Made by a program: the position numbers and the translations under genes. The notes under the pieces are model-generated. The model did not search any database. It had not been told where the DNA came from and worked only from the letters and a program-made list of their open reading frames with translations. DNA of 64,000 nt from Brevundimonas sp. Root1279 (lineage in GTDB: Bacteria; Pseudomonadota; Alphaproteobacteria; Caulobacterales; Caulobacteraceae): positions 223,485-287,484 of the forward strand of contig NZ_LMEB01000007.1 of the NCBI RefSeq assembly GCF_001425945.1, written 5' to 3'. This document shows positions 18,539 through 26,632 of this stretch, in pieces. How positions within the stretch are numbered: position 1 is the stretch's first letter; every line of letters begins with the position of its first letter.

Positions 18539-18979
18539 ATGCGCTACCTGCACACCATGGTCCGCGTGACGGACCTCGACGCCTCGCTGCATTTCTACTG
18601 TGACCTGCTGGGTCTGCAGGAGATGCGGCGCATGGACAATGAGGCCGGGCGCTTCAGCCTGATCTTCCTGGCCGCCCCGAAGGACGGCGAACGGTCCAAC
18701 GCGGAGCGGTCGCCCGAGGTCGAACTGACCTTCAACTGGGACCCGCAGCCCTACGACGGCGGGCGCAATTTCGGCCACCTGGCCTACAAGGTCGACGACA
18801 TCTACGCCGCCTGCGAGCGGCTGCAGGCCGGCGGGGTGACCATCAACCGGCCGCCCCGCGACGGTCACATGGCCTTCGTACGGTCGCCCGACGGCATCTC
18901 GATCGAGTTGCTGCAGGAGGGCGCGCCCCTGGCCCCCGCGGAACCCTGGGCCTCCATGCCCAACACCGGGAGCTGGTGA
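18539..18979 (+). CDS. gloA: Lactoylglutathione lyase (glyoxalase I)
   Basis: A 146-residue VOC-fold metalloenzyme that isomerises the methylglyoxal-glutathione hemithioacetal to S-lactoylglutathione. The metal ligands of the family are at expected places: His5 (YLHTMVRV), Glu62 (EVELTFN), His80 (FGHLAYKV) and Glu123 (ISIELLQ). The start is ATG 18539; the open frame upstream encodes an unrelated Arg/Glu-rich stretch. The stop TGA overlaps the GTG start of the next gene (GTGA), giving a two-gene unit with a lipoprotein. Confidence 0.94.
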   Translation: MRYLHTMVRVTDLDASLHFYCDLLGLQEMRRMDNEAGRFSLIFLAAPKDGERSNAERSPEVELTFNWDPQPYDGGRNFGHLAYKVDDIYAACERLQAGGVTINRPPRDGHMAFVRSPDGISIELLQEGAPLAPAEPWASMPNTGSW

Positions 18980-19596
18980 GTAGATTGAGAGCTTACGCCG
19001 TTCTGTCGCTGGCCCTGCTGGGGCTGACCGCCTGCGCCTCCACCTCGGAAACCTATCCCTCGCGCACCGCCACCGAGCAGTTGCTTGTGGCGCGCGCCGC
19101 CGACCGGGCGGTGGAGGGCCTGACCCTGCCGATCCCGATGGGGTCGAAGGTGTTCGTCGACGACGCCTTCTTCCGCGCCGAGAACGCCCCCTATGCGGTC
19201 AGCGCCATCCGCTCGGCCCTGTCGGAATCGGGCTACGCGCTGGCGCCGTCCAAGGGCGACGCCGACGCCGTGCTGGAGCTGCGCGCCGGGGCCCTGTCGC
19301 TGGAGCAGATGCGCCGCGTCTTCGGCGTGCCCGAGATGCGCGTGCCGATCAACGACAGCTTCAACGTCGTCTCGATTCCCGAGCTGTCGGTCTACAGCCG
19401 TCGCGACCGGGTCGGCGTGGCCGAGTTCTCGGGCTTCCTCTACGAGCCCAAGACCGGCGCCCCCCTGGGCGCCGTCGTGCCCATGACCGGCGAATTCCGC
19501 ATCCGCAGCCACAAGCTGCTGATGATCGTCGCCTGGGGCCAGCAGTCGATCGACCCCGGCGAACGCGATCCGGGCGACAGCTGGCGGGAGTTCTAG
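18976..19596 (+). CDS. Hypothetical lipoprotein (DUF6655-like)
   Basis: A 206-residue protein starting at GTG 18976 with four-base overlap to gloA. The lipobox LLGLTACAST puts a lipidated Cys near residue 20. The mature domain reads LPIPMGSKVFVDDAFFRAENAPYAVSAIRSALSESGYAL, then a segment with ADAVLELRAGALSLEQ, VYSRRDRVGVAEFSGFLYEPKTG and HKLLMIVAWGQQ. I believe this is the small alphaproteobacterial lipoprotein family DUF6655, but from memory of pattern only. Function is unknown; it is likely in the outer membrane or periplasm. Confidence 0.7.
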   Translation: MSRLRAYAVLSLALLGLTACASTSETYPSRTATEQLLVARAADRAVEGLTLPIPMGSKVFVDDAFFRAENAPYAVSAIRSALSESGYALAPSKGDADAVLELRAGALSLEQMRRVFGVPEMRVPINDSFNVVSIPELSVYSRRDRVGVAEFSGFLYEPKTGAPLGAVVPMTGEFRIRSHKLLMIVAWGQQSIDPGERDPGDSWREF

Positions 19597-19650
19597 GGTT
19601 TTATCGCCTTGCCGTAGGCGATGCGATGTGGCGGTCCGGATGGTCGTCGC

Positions 19651-20091
19651 TCATGCGCGTTCGCCCTCATAGCCGAGCCGCCAGATCGCATAGCCGGCCA
19701 TGGCGCCGCCGATCGCGGCGGGCGGGGCCAGCAGGAGGACGGCCGGATCGACCGGCGCCCCGCCCAGCCCCATCATCACGATCAGGACGGCCGGCCCTCC
19801 GAACGCTCCGATGAGACCTCCGAAGATCAGGGCCGTGTTGCGATCACGACGCCCGTTCATGTGAAGCGCCAGCCACAGCGGCCCGCCGACCACGCAGACG
19901 CCGACGATCCAGAAGGGCAGCATGACCAGGCCCGCGATCAGGCCGAGGCTGACCCCGGCCGGGCCGGCGGCCAGACCCATCAGGGCGGCGGTGACGCCGC
20001 CCGCGGCCCAGGCGGCGAGTCCGGCCGCCAGCAGGGTGAGAATGACGAGGACGGCGCGCTTGGCCGGGGCGAGGACGCTGACAAACTTCAC
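19651..20091 (-). CDS. Membrane protein, target of the adjacent ArsR/SdpR-type repressor
   Basis: A 146-residue protein with about four hydrophobic helices, starting MKFVSVLAPAKRAVLVILTLLAAG. It resembles the product of 20498-20926: similar length, similar helix spacing, a central GPLWLALHMNGRR versus APLWAVLHRLGRR, and similar ends (GGAMAGYAIWRLGYEGE versus GGAAGWVLHRMAYR). The two genes flank the repressor gene on both sides. Its promoter region carries the inverted-repeat operator shared with the repressor. Function unknown; by analogy with SdpR/SdpI-type pairs it could be an immunity or stress protein, but no homology to SdpI is evident. Confidence 0.65.
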   Translation of the reverse strand: MKFVSVLAPAKRAVLVILTLLAAGLAAWAAGGVTAALMGLAAGPAGVSLGLIAGLVMLPFWIVGVCVVGGPLWLALHMNGRRDRNTALIFGGLIGAFGGPAVLIVMMGLGGAPVDPAVLLLAPPAAIGGAMAGYAIWRLGYEGERA

Positions 20092-20104
20092 TGGACCAAT
20101 TCCT

Positions 20105-20177
20105 TCGGTATTTAAGATATTCCTTAAACCCTAAACGGCGAGACTGGCAAGTGGTTCGCAAATCGCTTAAATACCGA
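20105..20177. promoter_or_regulatory. Divergent operator: 12-bp inverted repeats between repressor and membrane gene
   Basis: TCGGTATTTAAG (20105-20116) recurs as its exact complement CTTAAATACCGA (20166-20177), ending two bases before the repressor start. The left arm also forms a compact palindrome TTTAAG-N6-CTTAAA (20111-20128), which is the size of an ArsR dimer site. Both promoters lie in this 88-base gap, so self-repression and control of the membrane gene are likely. Confidence 0.65.
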
Positions 20178-20179
20178 CG

Positions 20180-20491
20180 ATGCAGCGCGTATTCGAAGCC
20201 CTCTCCTCCCAGACCCGGCGCAAGATCCTGGCCTATCTGGCGCACGCCGACCTGACGGCGGGCGAGATCGCCGCGCGCTTCGAAATCTCCAAGCCGGCGG
20301 TGTCCCAGCATCTGACGGTGTTGGAGAACGCGGGCCTGGTGACCAGCGAGAAGAAGGGCCAGTTCGTCCACTACAGCCTGGTGCCCGACCATCTGGCCAA
20401 CACCCTGCACGCCTACGCCCAGGAGGTCTGCCCGGTGTCCAAGCCGCTGAAGGCCGAAAGCGCCGCCATCGCCGAGAAGCGGAAGCCCTAA
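20180..20491 (+). CDS. ArsR-family winged-helix repressor (SdpR-like autorepressor)
   Basis: A 103-residue dimeric winged-helix DNA-binding protein. The recognition region reads RRKILAYLAHADLTAGEIAARFEISKPAVSQHLTVLENAGLV, followed by the wing TSEKKGQFVHYSLV. No ArsR-type metal-binding Cys motif (CxC in helix 3) is present. The only Cys is near the C-terminus (AQEVCPVSK), so it belongs with the non-metal SdpR-type autorepressors. It sits between two paralogous membrane protein genes, one divergent and one convergent. ATG 20180 has no clear ribosome-binding site, so it could be leaderless. Confidence 0.88.
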   Translation: MQRVFEALSSQTRRKILAYLAHADLTAGEIAARFEISKPAVSQHLTVLENAGLVTSEKKGQFVHYSLVPDHLANTLHAYAQEVCPVSKPLKAESAAIAEKRKP

Positions 20492-20497
20492 GCCGCG

Positions 20498-20926
20498 CTA
20501 GCGCAGCGGTCGGTAGGCCATGCGGTGCAGGACCCAGCCTGCGGCGCCGCCGGCGACGGCCAGGACGGCGACCGCGTAGACCAGGTTGCGGGCGGTGTCG
20601 TCGCCGCCATGGGCGAGGAAGGCGACCAGCACGCTGACGCCTCCGCCGACCAGGACGGCCAGGGCGCGGCCGCGGCGGCCCAGCCGGTGCAGCACAGCCC
20701 AGAGCGGGGCGACGAGCACGGTCAGGCCGACCAGATAGCCGATGAAGCCCGCCGCGATCCCCAGCACGATCAGCACCACCACCATGTAGAGGCCGGTCCA
20801 GTGGGATACGCCCGGGGCGAGGTCGTTGACCAGATAGGCGAGGCTGAACAGGAAGCCGGCGATGGCCCCGCCGACGGCGGCGGAGACCAGAAACGCGACG
20901 ATGATGGATCCAGGATCCCTCAGCAC
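20498..20926 (-). CDS. Membrane protein paralogous to the 19651-20091 product
   Basis: A 142-residue protein with four hydrophobic helices (IIVAFLVSAAVGGAIAGFLFS, YMVVVLIVLGIAAGFIGYL, ALAVLVGGGVSVLVAFLAH, LVYAVAVLAVAGGAAGW). It shares length, helix pattern and the APLWAVLHRLGRRGR loop with the gene on the other side of the ArsR-type repressor, so the two appear to be an old duplication. Its stop lies six bases from the repressor's stop (convergent). No family name is recognised. Confidence 0.65.
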   Translation of the reverse strand: MLRDPGSIIVAFLVSAAVGGAIAGFLFSLAYLVNDLAPGVSHWTGLYMVVVLIVLGIAAGFIGYLVGLTVLVAPLWAVLHRLGRRGRALAVLVGGGVSVLVAFLAHGGDDTARNLVYAVAVLAVAGGAAGWVLHRMAYRPLR

Positions 20927-21018
20927 GACACATCCTCCCCAACCTCGCCATAGTGCCGTCTTTTCGGCCTTCGGGCATCGCGGCCGAACGGACTATGTCG
21001 GATGGGAACGGTAGGGGC

Positions 21019-22569
21019 CTACCTATCGACGGCGCCTTCGGACAGGTTGACGGCGAGCCTGGGGCGCGGCGCTGGGCGAACGACCGCCGACGCCTCCTCC
21101 TCGTGGTCCTGCACAGCGCCGAAATGCTCGGCGACGGTGCGGCCGTCCTTGCTGCGGCGATCGCGGAACAGGAAGCCGAGAATCTCGTGGAACCAGACCC
21201 GGCGGCCCATCCGGTAGTACCAGCGGATGGCGTGGCGGATCTTGGGGTCGGGATGCCAGATCAGCCGCCCCAGCGCCCGCGGCCGGGTCTGACACAGGAC
21301 CTCGATCGCCTTGACCCAGAGGAAGACCCGCCAGGCCGGCATCCGCTTCATGGCGAGGACCTGGTGCTTGTAGTCCCAGCGGGTGCGGTCCGGCTGGATC
21401 ACCGCCCGATTTTCGGCCAGGCGGTAGTAGGGCGTCCAGCGGTGCGGGGTGACGTAGAGGGCCTGGATCTGGTCCGGGTCGTAGGCGACAAGCTGGCGGA
21501 AACCGCGCCAGAAATCGATGTCGGTCTGCTCGTCGAACCCCGCCACCCAGGTGGCCATCGACAGGATGCGGTGCTTGCGCAGCAGCTGGATCGCCTCGCG
21601 GTCGACGTTGGCGGTCGCGCCCTTCTTGATCAGCTTCAGGGTCGGTTCGTCGGTCGACTCCATGCCCATCAGGAAGCGCTCGAAGCCCGCCTGTTTGTAG
21701 AGGTGCAGTTCGTCCTTATCGCGGACGATGTCGCCGGCCCGGGTCGAGCCGACCAGGGTGATATCGAGCTTGCGGGCGATCACGGCGCGCAGGAAGGCCA
21801 GCCACGGTTTCTTGCCGGCGCTGGGATTCTCGTCGGCGAAGTTGAACACCTCGACGCCATGCTCGCGATGGAGCCAGGCGATCTCGTCGGCCAGCTTCTC
21901 CGGGTCGCGGTGGCGCCAGCGGGTCCAGAAGCCGCGCTGGCCGCAGTAGTTGCACAGGTGCGGACAGCCCCGCGAGAACTGGATCACCACCGCCCGCTTG
22001 CCGCCCCAGTAGGAGTAGCGGCGGTGGTCGATGAGCTCCCAGCCGACCCGATAGGCGTCCAGTTCGCGGATCACCGGGGCCGGCGGCGTGGCCATCGGCC
22101 GCCCATCGCGGCGGAAGGCGAGGCCCGGGATGTCGGTCAGGTCGGCTCCGGTCTCGAGGGCCGCCATCAGCCGGCGCGCCGTCTCCTCGCCCTCGCCGCG
22201 CACCACGGCGTCGACCCAGGGCTCGTCGCGCAGGATCTCGCGCCAATAGTAGGTCGGATGCACCCCGCCGTAGACGATGCGGACAGCGGGCAGGGCGGCC
22301 CGGATGCGGGCGGCGGCCTCGGCGATGATCGGGTGGCCCGAGGACGAGCCGGAGTGGCCGAACAGAACGGCGTCGGGGGCGCGGCGCACCGCCTCGGCGA
22401 CCACCTCGGCGACCGGCATGGGCCCGAACTCCCCGTCGAGCAGGGACACCTCATGGCCGTCGTCGATCAGCGGGCCTCCGACCGCAAGCAGGCCCAGCGG
22501 CGGCAGCTGCTCTTTCGGGATGCGGCTGCCGATGGCGGGGTGAGGGACATTGATCAGGAGGGTGCGCAT
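21019..22569 (-). CDS. B12-binding radical SAM protein, BchE-like
   Basis: A 516-residue protein. Residues 1-130 form a cobalamin-binding Rossmann domain (PPLGLLAVGGPLIDDGHEVSLLDGE, FGHSGSSSGHP, YGGVHPTYY). The radical SAM core follows with the 4Fe-4S ligands Cys202, Cys206 and Cys209 (SRGCPHLCNYCGQRGFW). The segment TDIDFWRGFRQL...YDPDQIQALYVTPHRWTPYYR resembles BchE, the oxygen-independent Mg-protoporphyrin monomethyl ester cyclase. No other bacteriochlorophyll gene is in the window, so it may be a BchE-like enzyme of another pathway. It stands alone between unrelated genes. Confidence 0.8.
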   Translation of the reverse strand: MRTLLINVPHPAIGSRIPKEQLPPLGLLAVGGPLIDDGHEVSLLDGEFGPMPVAEVVAEAVRRAPDAVLFGHSGSSSGHPIIAEAAARIRAALPAVRIVYGGVHPTYYWREILRDEPWVDAVVRGEGEETARRLMAALETGADLTDIPGLAFRRDGRPMATPPAPVIRELDAYRVGWELIDHRRYSYWGGKRAVVIQFSRGCPHLCNYCGQRGFWTRWRHRDPEKLADEIAWLHREHGVEVFNFADENPSAGKKPWLAFLRAVIARKLDITLVGSTRAGDIVRDKDELHLYKQAGFERFLMGMESTDEPTLKLIKKGATANVDREAIQLLRKHRILSMATWVAGFDEQTDIDFWRGFRQLVAYDPDQIQALYVTPHRWTPYYRLAENRAVIQPDRTRWDYKHQVLAMKRMPAWRVFLWVKAIEVLCQTRPRALGRLIWHPDPKIRHAIRWYYRMGRRVWFHEILGFLFRDRRSKDGRTVAEHFGAVQDHEEEASAVVRPAPRPRLAVNLSEGAVDR

Positions 22570-22734
22570 GCGGGGCTCCGGGATGTCCGACGAGCTTGGC
22601 CGTGGCGAGGGCAGGCGTCCTCAACGCGCGGAGGCGCTTCGATGCACGGTCTGTGGAGCTTTGGTGCAGGCCTCCCTTGCGCGGCGCACGGCTTGCGGTG
22701 AAGGTCGCGCCCTGAAGTTTCCGGGAGGGTTTCC

Positions 22735-24594
22735 ATGCGTCGTCTGCTCGTCTCCACCGTCTGCGCCGTCGCCGTGCTGGCGGGCGCTCCCGCCGCCGTC
22801 ATGGCCCAGGACGCGACGCCCGCTGCAACCGCCCCGGCCCAAAGCCCGAGCGAGAGCGAAGACGCCCGGTTGGCGGCCTTCTTCGAAAAGGCCTTCCAGG
22901 AGCGGATCGCCCTGTCGCCGCAGACGATGACTTCGCTGGGCATCAAGACCGACTACGGCAAGCTGGACGACGGCACCGACGCCGCCGCCGACCGCTCGCT
23001 GGCCCTGGCCGAGCGCCAGGCGGCCGAGTTGAACGACCAGTTCAATCCGAAGACCCTGAGCGACGAGAGCCGCATGTCCTGGCGGCTGTTCGAATACGGC
23101 GTCGAGCAGGCGCGCCTGCAGAACCAGTGGCGCGATTGGGGCTATCAGTTCGCCGCCAACGGCAATCCGACCACCGGCCTGCCGGTGTTCATGATCAACA
23201 ATCACCGGGTCGATTCCGTCGCCGACGCCGAGGCTTATGTCTCGCGCCTGAAGGAGTCCGAGCGGGTCATGGGCGAGATCGCCGCCGAACTGCGCGACCG
23301 GGCCGTCAAGGGCGTGATCTCGCCGAATTTCGTGTTCGAGCCCTCCATCGCAAACACCCGCAACATCATCACAGGCGCGCCGTTCGACGACGGCAAGGAC
23401 AATCCGGTGTGGGCCGACTTCCAGAAGAAGGTGGGCGCGCTCGATACGGACGCCGCCACCAAGGAACGCCTGCTGGCCGAGGGTCGGGCGGCCCTGACCG
23501 GCGAGTGGAAGCGCGGCTATGAAGGCGTGCTGACGGCGCTGGACGAGGTGAAGGCCCAGGCGGCCGCCATGCCGAACCGCGACGCCGGCGTGTGGCGGCT
23601 GCCGCGCGGCGAAGAGTTCTACAACGCCCGCCTGCGGCTCTCGACCACCACCGACCTGACCGCCGACCAGATCCACCAGATCGGCCTGAACGAGGTCGAG
23701 CGGCTGCACGGCGAGATGCAGACCATCATGGACCAGGTCGGGTTCACGGGCACGCTGCAGGAGTTCTTCGCCTTCCTGAAGACCGATCCGCGCTTCCAGT
23801 ATCCGAATACCACCGAGGGCAAGGAGCAGTACCTCACCGACAGCCGGGCCTTCATCGCCCAGGTGATGGCGGCGGCGCCGCAGTATTTCAGCGACCTGCC
23901 CGAGGCGGCGCTGGAGGTCCGCTCCGTGGAGCCGTGGCGCGAGGCGACCGCCTCGATCGCCTTCTACAACGCGCCGGCGCCGGACGGATCGCGCCCGGGC
24001 ATCTACTACGTCAACCTGTCGGACATGACCCAGGTGCTGAAGCCCCAGATCGAGGGCATCAGCTATCACGAGGGCGCGCCGGGGCATCACTTCCAGATCG
24101 CCTACGCCCAGGAGATGCAGGGCCTGCCGTCGTTCCGCCGCTTCGGCGGCTACGGCGCCTACGCCGAGGGCTGGGGCCTGTACGCCGAGCGGCTGGGCAA
24201 GGAGATGGGCTTCTACCAGGACCCCTATTCCGACTTCGGCCGCCTCTCGACCGAGCTGTGGCGGGCCGTGCGCCTGGTCACCGACACCGGGCTGCACGCC
24301 AAGCAGTGGAGCCGCGAGGACGCGATCGAATACTTCCGCCAGAACTCGCTGCTGAGCGAGCGCGACATCGTCAAGGAGGTCGAGCGCTACCTGACCAACC
24401 CGGGCCAGGCGACCAGCTACAAGATCGGCGAACTGAAGATCACCGAGCTGCGCGAGAAGGCCCGGGCTGCGCTGGGCGACAAGTTCGACATCCGCAACTT
24501 CCACGCCGTGGTCCTGGGTTCGGGCTCGGTGCCGCTGGACATCCTGGAGGATCAGGTCGACGCCTGGATCGCCGCGGGCGGCGGAGCTCTGTAG
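22735..24594 (+). CDS. Exported DUF885 protein (putative metallopeptidase)
   Basis: A 619-residue protein with a signal peptide (MRRLLVSTVCAVAVLAGAPAAVMAQD), preceded by GGGAGG. The DUF885 domain fills the rest. Near residue 445 it has the zinc-peptidase-like HEGAPGHHFQIAYAQ, followed some 30 residues later by YAEGWGLYAERLGKEMG. Together these give an HExxH-like metal site of the M3/M32-like gluzincin type. Family members are believed to be peptidases or carboxypeptidases, but activity is rarely shown. Likely periplasmic. Downstream is a TAGGGTCTAGG-type inverted repeat before trmD. Confidence 0.88.
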   Translation: MRRLLVSTVCAVAVLAGAPAAVMAQDATPAATAPAQSPSESEDARLAAFFEKAFQERIALSPQTMTSLGIKTDYGKLDDGTDAAADRSLALAERQAAELNDQFNPKTLSDESRMSWRLFEYGVEQARLQNQWRDWGYQFAANGNPTTGLPVFMINNHRVDSVADAEAYVSRLKESERVMGEIAAELRDRAVKGVISPNFVFEPSIANTRNIITGAPFDDGKDNPVWADFQKKVGALDTDAATKERLLAEGRAALTGEWKRGYEGVLTALDEVKAQAAAMPNRDAGVWRLPRGEEFYNARLRLSTTTDLTADQIHQIGLNEVERLHGEMQTIMDQVGFTGTLQEFFAFLKTDPRFQYPNTTEGKEQYLTDSRAFIAQVMAAAPQYFSDLPEAALEVRSVEPWREATASIAFYNAPAPDGSRPGIYYVNLSDMTQVLKPQIEGISYHEGAPGHHFQIAYAQEMQGLPSFRRFGGYGAYAEGWGLYAERLGKEMGFYQDPYSDFGRLSTELWRAVRLVTDTGLHAKQWSREDAIEYFRQNSLLSERDIVKEVERYLTNPGQATSYKIGELKITELREKARAALGDKFDIRNFHAVVLGSGSVPLDILEDQVDAWIAAGGGAL

Positions 24595-24684
24595 GGTCTA
24601 GGTTCTAGGGGCTGGGTTCTAGGGGAAGGAAGGGCAGAGGTCCGGCCTCGCTTCCCTAAAACCTAGTCCCTAGCCCCTCACCCC
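24592..24684. repeat. Imperfect inverted repeat of TAGG(G)-rich units
   Basis: Between the DUF885 stop and trmD, the left part carries repeated units like TAGGGTCTAGGTTCTAGGGG and the right part carries the complementary CCCTAAAACCTAGTCCCTAG. This can fold into a long imperfect hairpin. It resembles, with C replaced by T, the TAGGGTCGAGGGT repeat at 12036-12106. It probably terminates transcription. Confidence 0.55.
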
Positions 24685-24698
24685 TGTATCAGGCGGCC

Positions 24699-25424
24699 AT
24701 GCCCTTCACCGCCACCGTCCTGACCATGTTCCCCGAGGCCTTTCCGGGCCCGCTCGGCGTGTCGCTGATCGGCACCGCGTGGCGCGAGAAGGGGCTCTGG
24801 ACCCTTGATACGCTTGACATACGGGCCTTTTCCGAAGATAGGCGCGGCTTCCTGGACGACACCCCCGCGGGTGGCGGGCCTGGAGCCGTGCTCAAGGCGG
24901 ACGTGGTGGCGAGGGCGCTCGATAGCGTAGCCCAGCCGCAGCGGCCCCTTCTGTACATGAGCGCCCGGGGTCGGCCCCTGACCCAGGCGCGCGTCAAGGA
25001 ATGGGCCAAGGCGGACGGGATCACCGTTCTCTGCGGTCGGTTCGAGGGGGTGGACCAGCGGGTGCTCGACGCCCGGGGGTTCGAGGAGGTCTCCGTCGGG
25101 GACGCGGTGCTCGCCGGCGGCGAGGCGGCGGCCATGGTGGTCATCGAGGCGTGCGTACGACTGATCCCCGGAGTGCTGGGCCAGGCCGAAAGCCTGAGTT
25201 CGGAGAGCTTCGAGGACGGCCTTCTGGAACATCCGCAGTACACGCGACCGCGGACGTTCGAGGGGCTGGAGATACCCGAGGTGCTTCTGTCGGGCGACCA
25301 CAAGAAGGTCGCACAATGGCGCGAAGAGCAGCGGGAACTAACCACGCGGGAGCGACGGCCGGACCTCTGGGCGGCGCATCTCGCCAAATCACAGCTAAAG
25401 GGCGGCAAAGCCCGAGGAGAGTAG
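24699..25424 (+). CDS. trmD: tRNA (guanine(37)-N1)-methyltransferase
   Basis: A 241-residue SPOUT-class enzyme that methylates G37 next to the anticodon, preventing +1 frameshifts. Family blocks are: [44 protein letters not shown], the SAM-site [16 protein letters not shown] [39 protein letters not shown], and [33 protein letters not shown] with the catalytic Asp region. rpsP and rimM, which precede trmD in many genomes, are not upstream. rplS starts one base after its stop. Confidence 0.97.
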   Translation: MPFTATVLTMFPEAFPGPLGVSLIGTAWREKGLWTLDTLDIRAFSEDRRGFLDDTPAGGGPGAVLKADVVARALDSVAQPQRPLLYMSARGRPLTQARVKEWAKADGITVLCGRFEGVDQRVLDARGFEEVSVGDAVLAGGEAAAMVVIEACVRLIPGVLGQAESLSSESFEDGLLEHPQYTRPRTFEGLEIPEVLLSGDHKKVAQWREEQRELTTRERRPDLWAAHLAKSQLKGGKARGE

Positions 25425-25425
25425 A

Positions 25426-25854
25426 ATGAACATCCTGCAGACCATCGCGGCGGAAGAAAAAGCCCGCCTGATCGACAAGCGCGCCATTCCGGAATTCCAG
25501 CCGGGCGACACCCTGCGCGTCAACGTGAAGATCAAGGAAGGCGAGCGCGAGCGCGTTCAGGCCTTCGAGGGCGTGTGCATCGCCCGCGCCGGCGGCGGCG
25601 TGAACGAGAACTTCACCGTCCGCAAAATCTCCTTCGGCGAAGGCGTGGAGCGGGTCTTCCCGATCCTGTCGCCGAACATCGAATCCATCGAGGTGAAGCG
25701 TCGCGGCGTCGTCCGTCGCGCCAAGCTGTACTACCTGCGCGACCGTCGCGGTAAGTCGGCCCGTATCGCCGAGAAGCAGACCGCCCGTGCGCCGAAGGGC
25801 GCCGCGGTGCCGGTCACCGGCTCGGCCGAAGGCCCGGCCGACACCGAAGCCTGA
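25426..25854 (+). CDS. rplS: 50S ribosomal protein L19
   Basis: A 142-residue large-subunit protein at the interface with the 30S subunit. Hallmarks are [65 protein letters not shown] and [23 protein letters not shown]. It is about 20 residues longer than E. coli L19 because of an Ala/Gly/Pro-rich C-terminal tail, common in alphaproteobacteria. It follows trmD by one base with GGAGAG before the start, and a strong terminator follows. Confidence 0.97.
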   Translation: MNILQTIAAEEKARLIDKRAIPEFQPGDTLRVNVKIKEGERERVQAFEGVCIARAGGGVNENFTVRKISFGEGVERVFPILSPNIESIEVKRRGVVRRAKLYYLRDRRGKSARIAEKQTARAPKGAAVPVTGSAEGPADTEA

Positions 25855-25877
25855 GCTTCGGATCGCTGACAAAGACG

Positions 25878-25908
25878 AAGGCCCCGGTCGCAGGACCGGG
25901 GCCTTTTT
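25878..25908 (+). terminator. Rho-independent terminator of trmD-rplS
   Basis: A perfect 12-bp stem (AAGGCCCCGGTC with its complement) encloses a GCAG loop and runs into TTTTT. It begins 24 bases after the rplS stop. Confidence 0.93.
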
Positions 25909-25932
25909 CGTGGCCGGAAGGCCGGGACGCCC

Positions 25933-26229
25933 CTAGGACGGCGGCCGCTCCGGCGGGCCGCGAGCGAGCTCGGCGACCTGGGCGCGGCGGTTGCGCCGAC
26001 GAGCGCGGCCATAGCCGATGAAGGCGGCTACGGTCGACGCCACCAGGATCGGCACGACCACCGGCAGATGGTCGACCATGCGCCAGCCATAGAACTCGCT
26101 GACCGCGAAGACGGCGACCAGGGCGACCACGCCCCCGCAGAGCGCCGCACGCCAGGCGCCGCCCGTGGGCCGGGGGGCGTAGACCTCGGCCCGATCGGCC
26201 GCTTCGCGCTGGAGTCTGGGTTGGTCCAT
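25933..26229 (-). CDS. Small membrane protein, unknown function
   Basis: A 98-residue protein from ATG 26227-26229, preceded by AGGA. It has a polar N-terminus and one or two membrane spans (LCGGVVALVAVFAVSEFYG and LPVVVPILVASTVAAFIGYG), with a basic C-terminal tail. The frame is open to another ATG at 26380-26382, which would overlap the start codon of the diverging gene at 26381. I prefer the shorter start because that leaves about 150 bases for two promoters and the extra residues are Arg/Pro-rich. No family is recognised. Confidence 0.55.
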   Translation of the reverse strand: MDQPRLQREAADRAEVYAPRPTGGAWRAALCGGVVALVAVFAVSEFYGWRMVDHLPVVVPILVASTVAAFIGYGRARRRNRRAQVAELARGPPERPPS

Positions 26230-26380
26230 GGGCCCGTCCTGGGGGCCACGCGGATCGCCGGCCGCTCGGCCGGTCCGGGGATCGACCTCCGTCAGATGGG
26301 GATGCGGGCGGCGATACGCCAGCGAGACGGCGCCTCCGGGCGGCGATGAATCCTTTTCCCGGCAGGCGCGTTGCTGAGTC

Positions 26381-26626
26381 ATGACCGCTGTCAGACCCCT
26401 CGCCGCGCACCGCCGCTTCTTCGCCTGGGCCGAGCACGCCGGCCGCGCCCACGGCCATCTGGTCGAGGCGGCCAGCTATGAGGCCGCCGCGGTCGGCTAT
26501 GCGGAGCTGTATTCACCGGCCCCGATCGACGGCGGCGAGGTGCGCATCCACGTCGCGGGGGTGGATGACCACCGGCAGCATTGCTTCCTGGTCGACCTCG
26601 ACGACGCCGCCGCGCGCGTCTGCTGA
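26381..26626 (+). CDS. Small hypothetical protein (DUF5961-like)
   Basis: An 81-residue soluble protein with HRRFFAWAEHAGRAHGHLVEAASYEAAAVGYAELYSP followed by VRIHVAGVDDHRQHCFLVDLD. The pattern of a short alpha/beta domain ending in a conserved HCFxVDL fits my memory of DUF5961, a small alphaproteobacterial family without known function. That naming is tentative. It converges closely on the four-helix-bundle gene, with stops six bases apart. Confidence 0.6.
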   Translation: MTAVRPLAAHRRFFAWAEHAGRAHGHLVEAASYEAAAVGYAELYSPAPIDGGEVRIHVAGVDDHRQHCFLVDLDDAAARVC

Positions 26627-26632
26627 TCGGGC

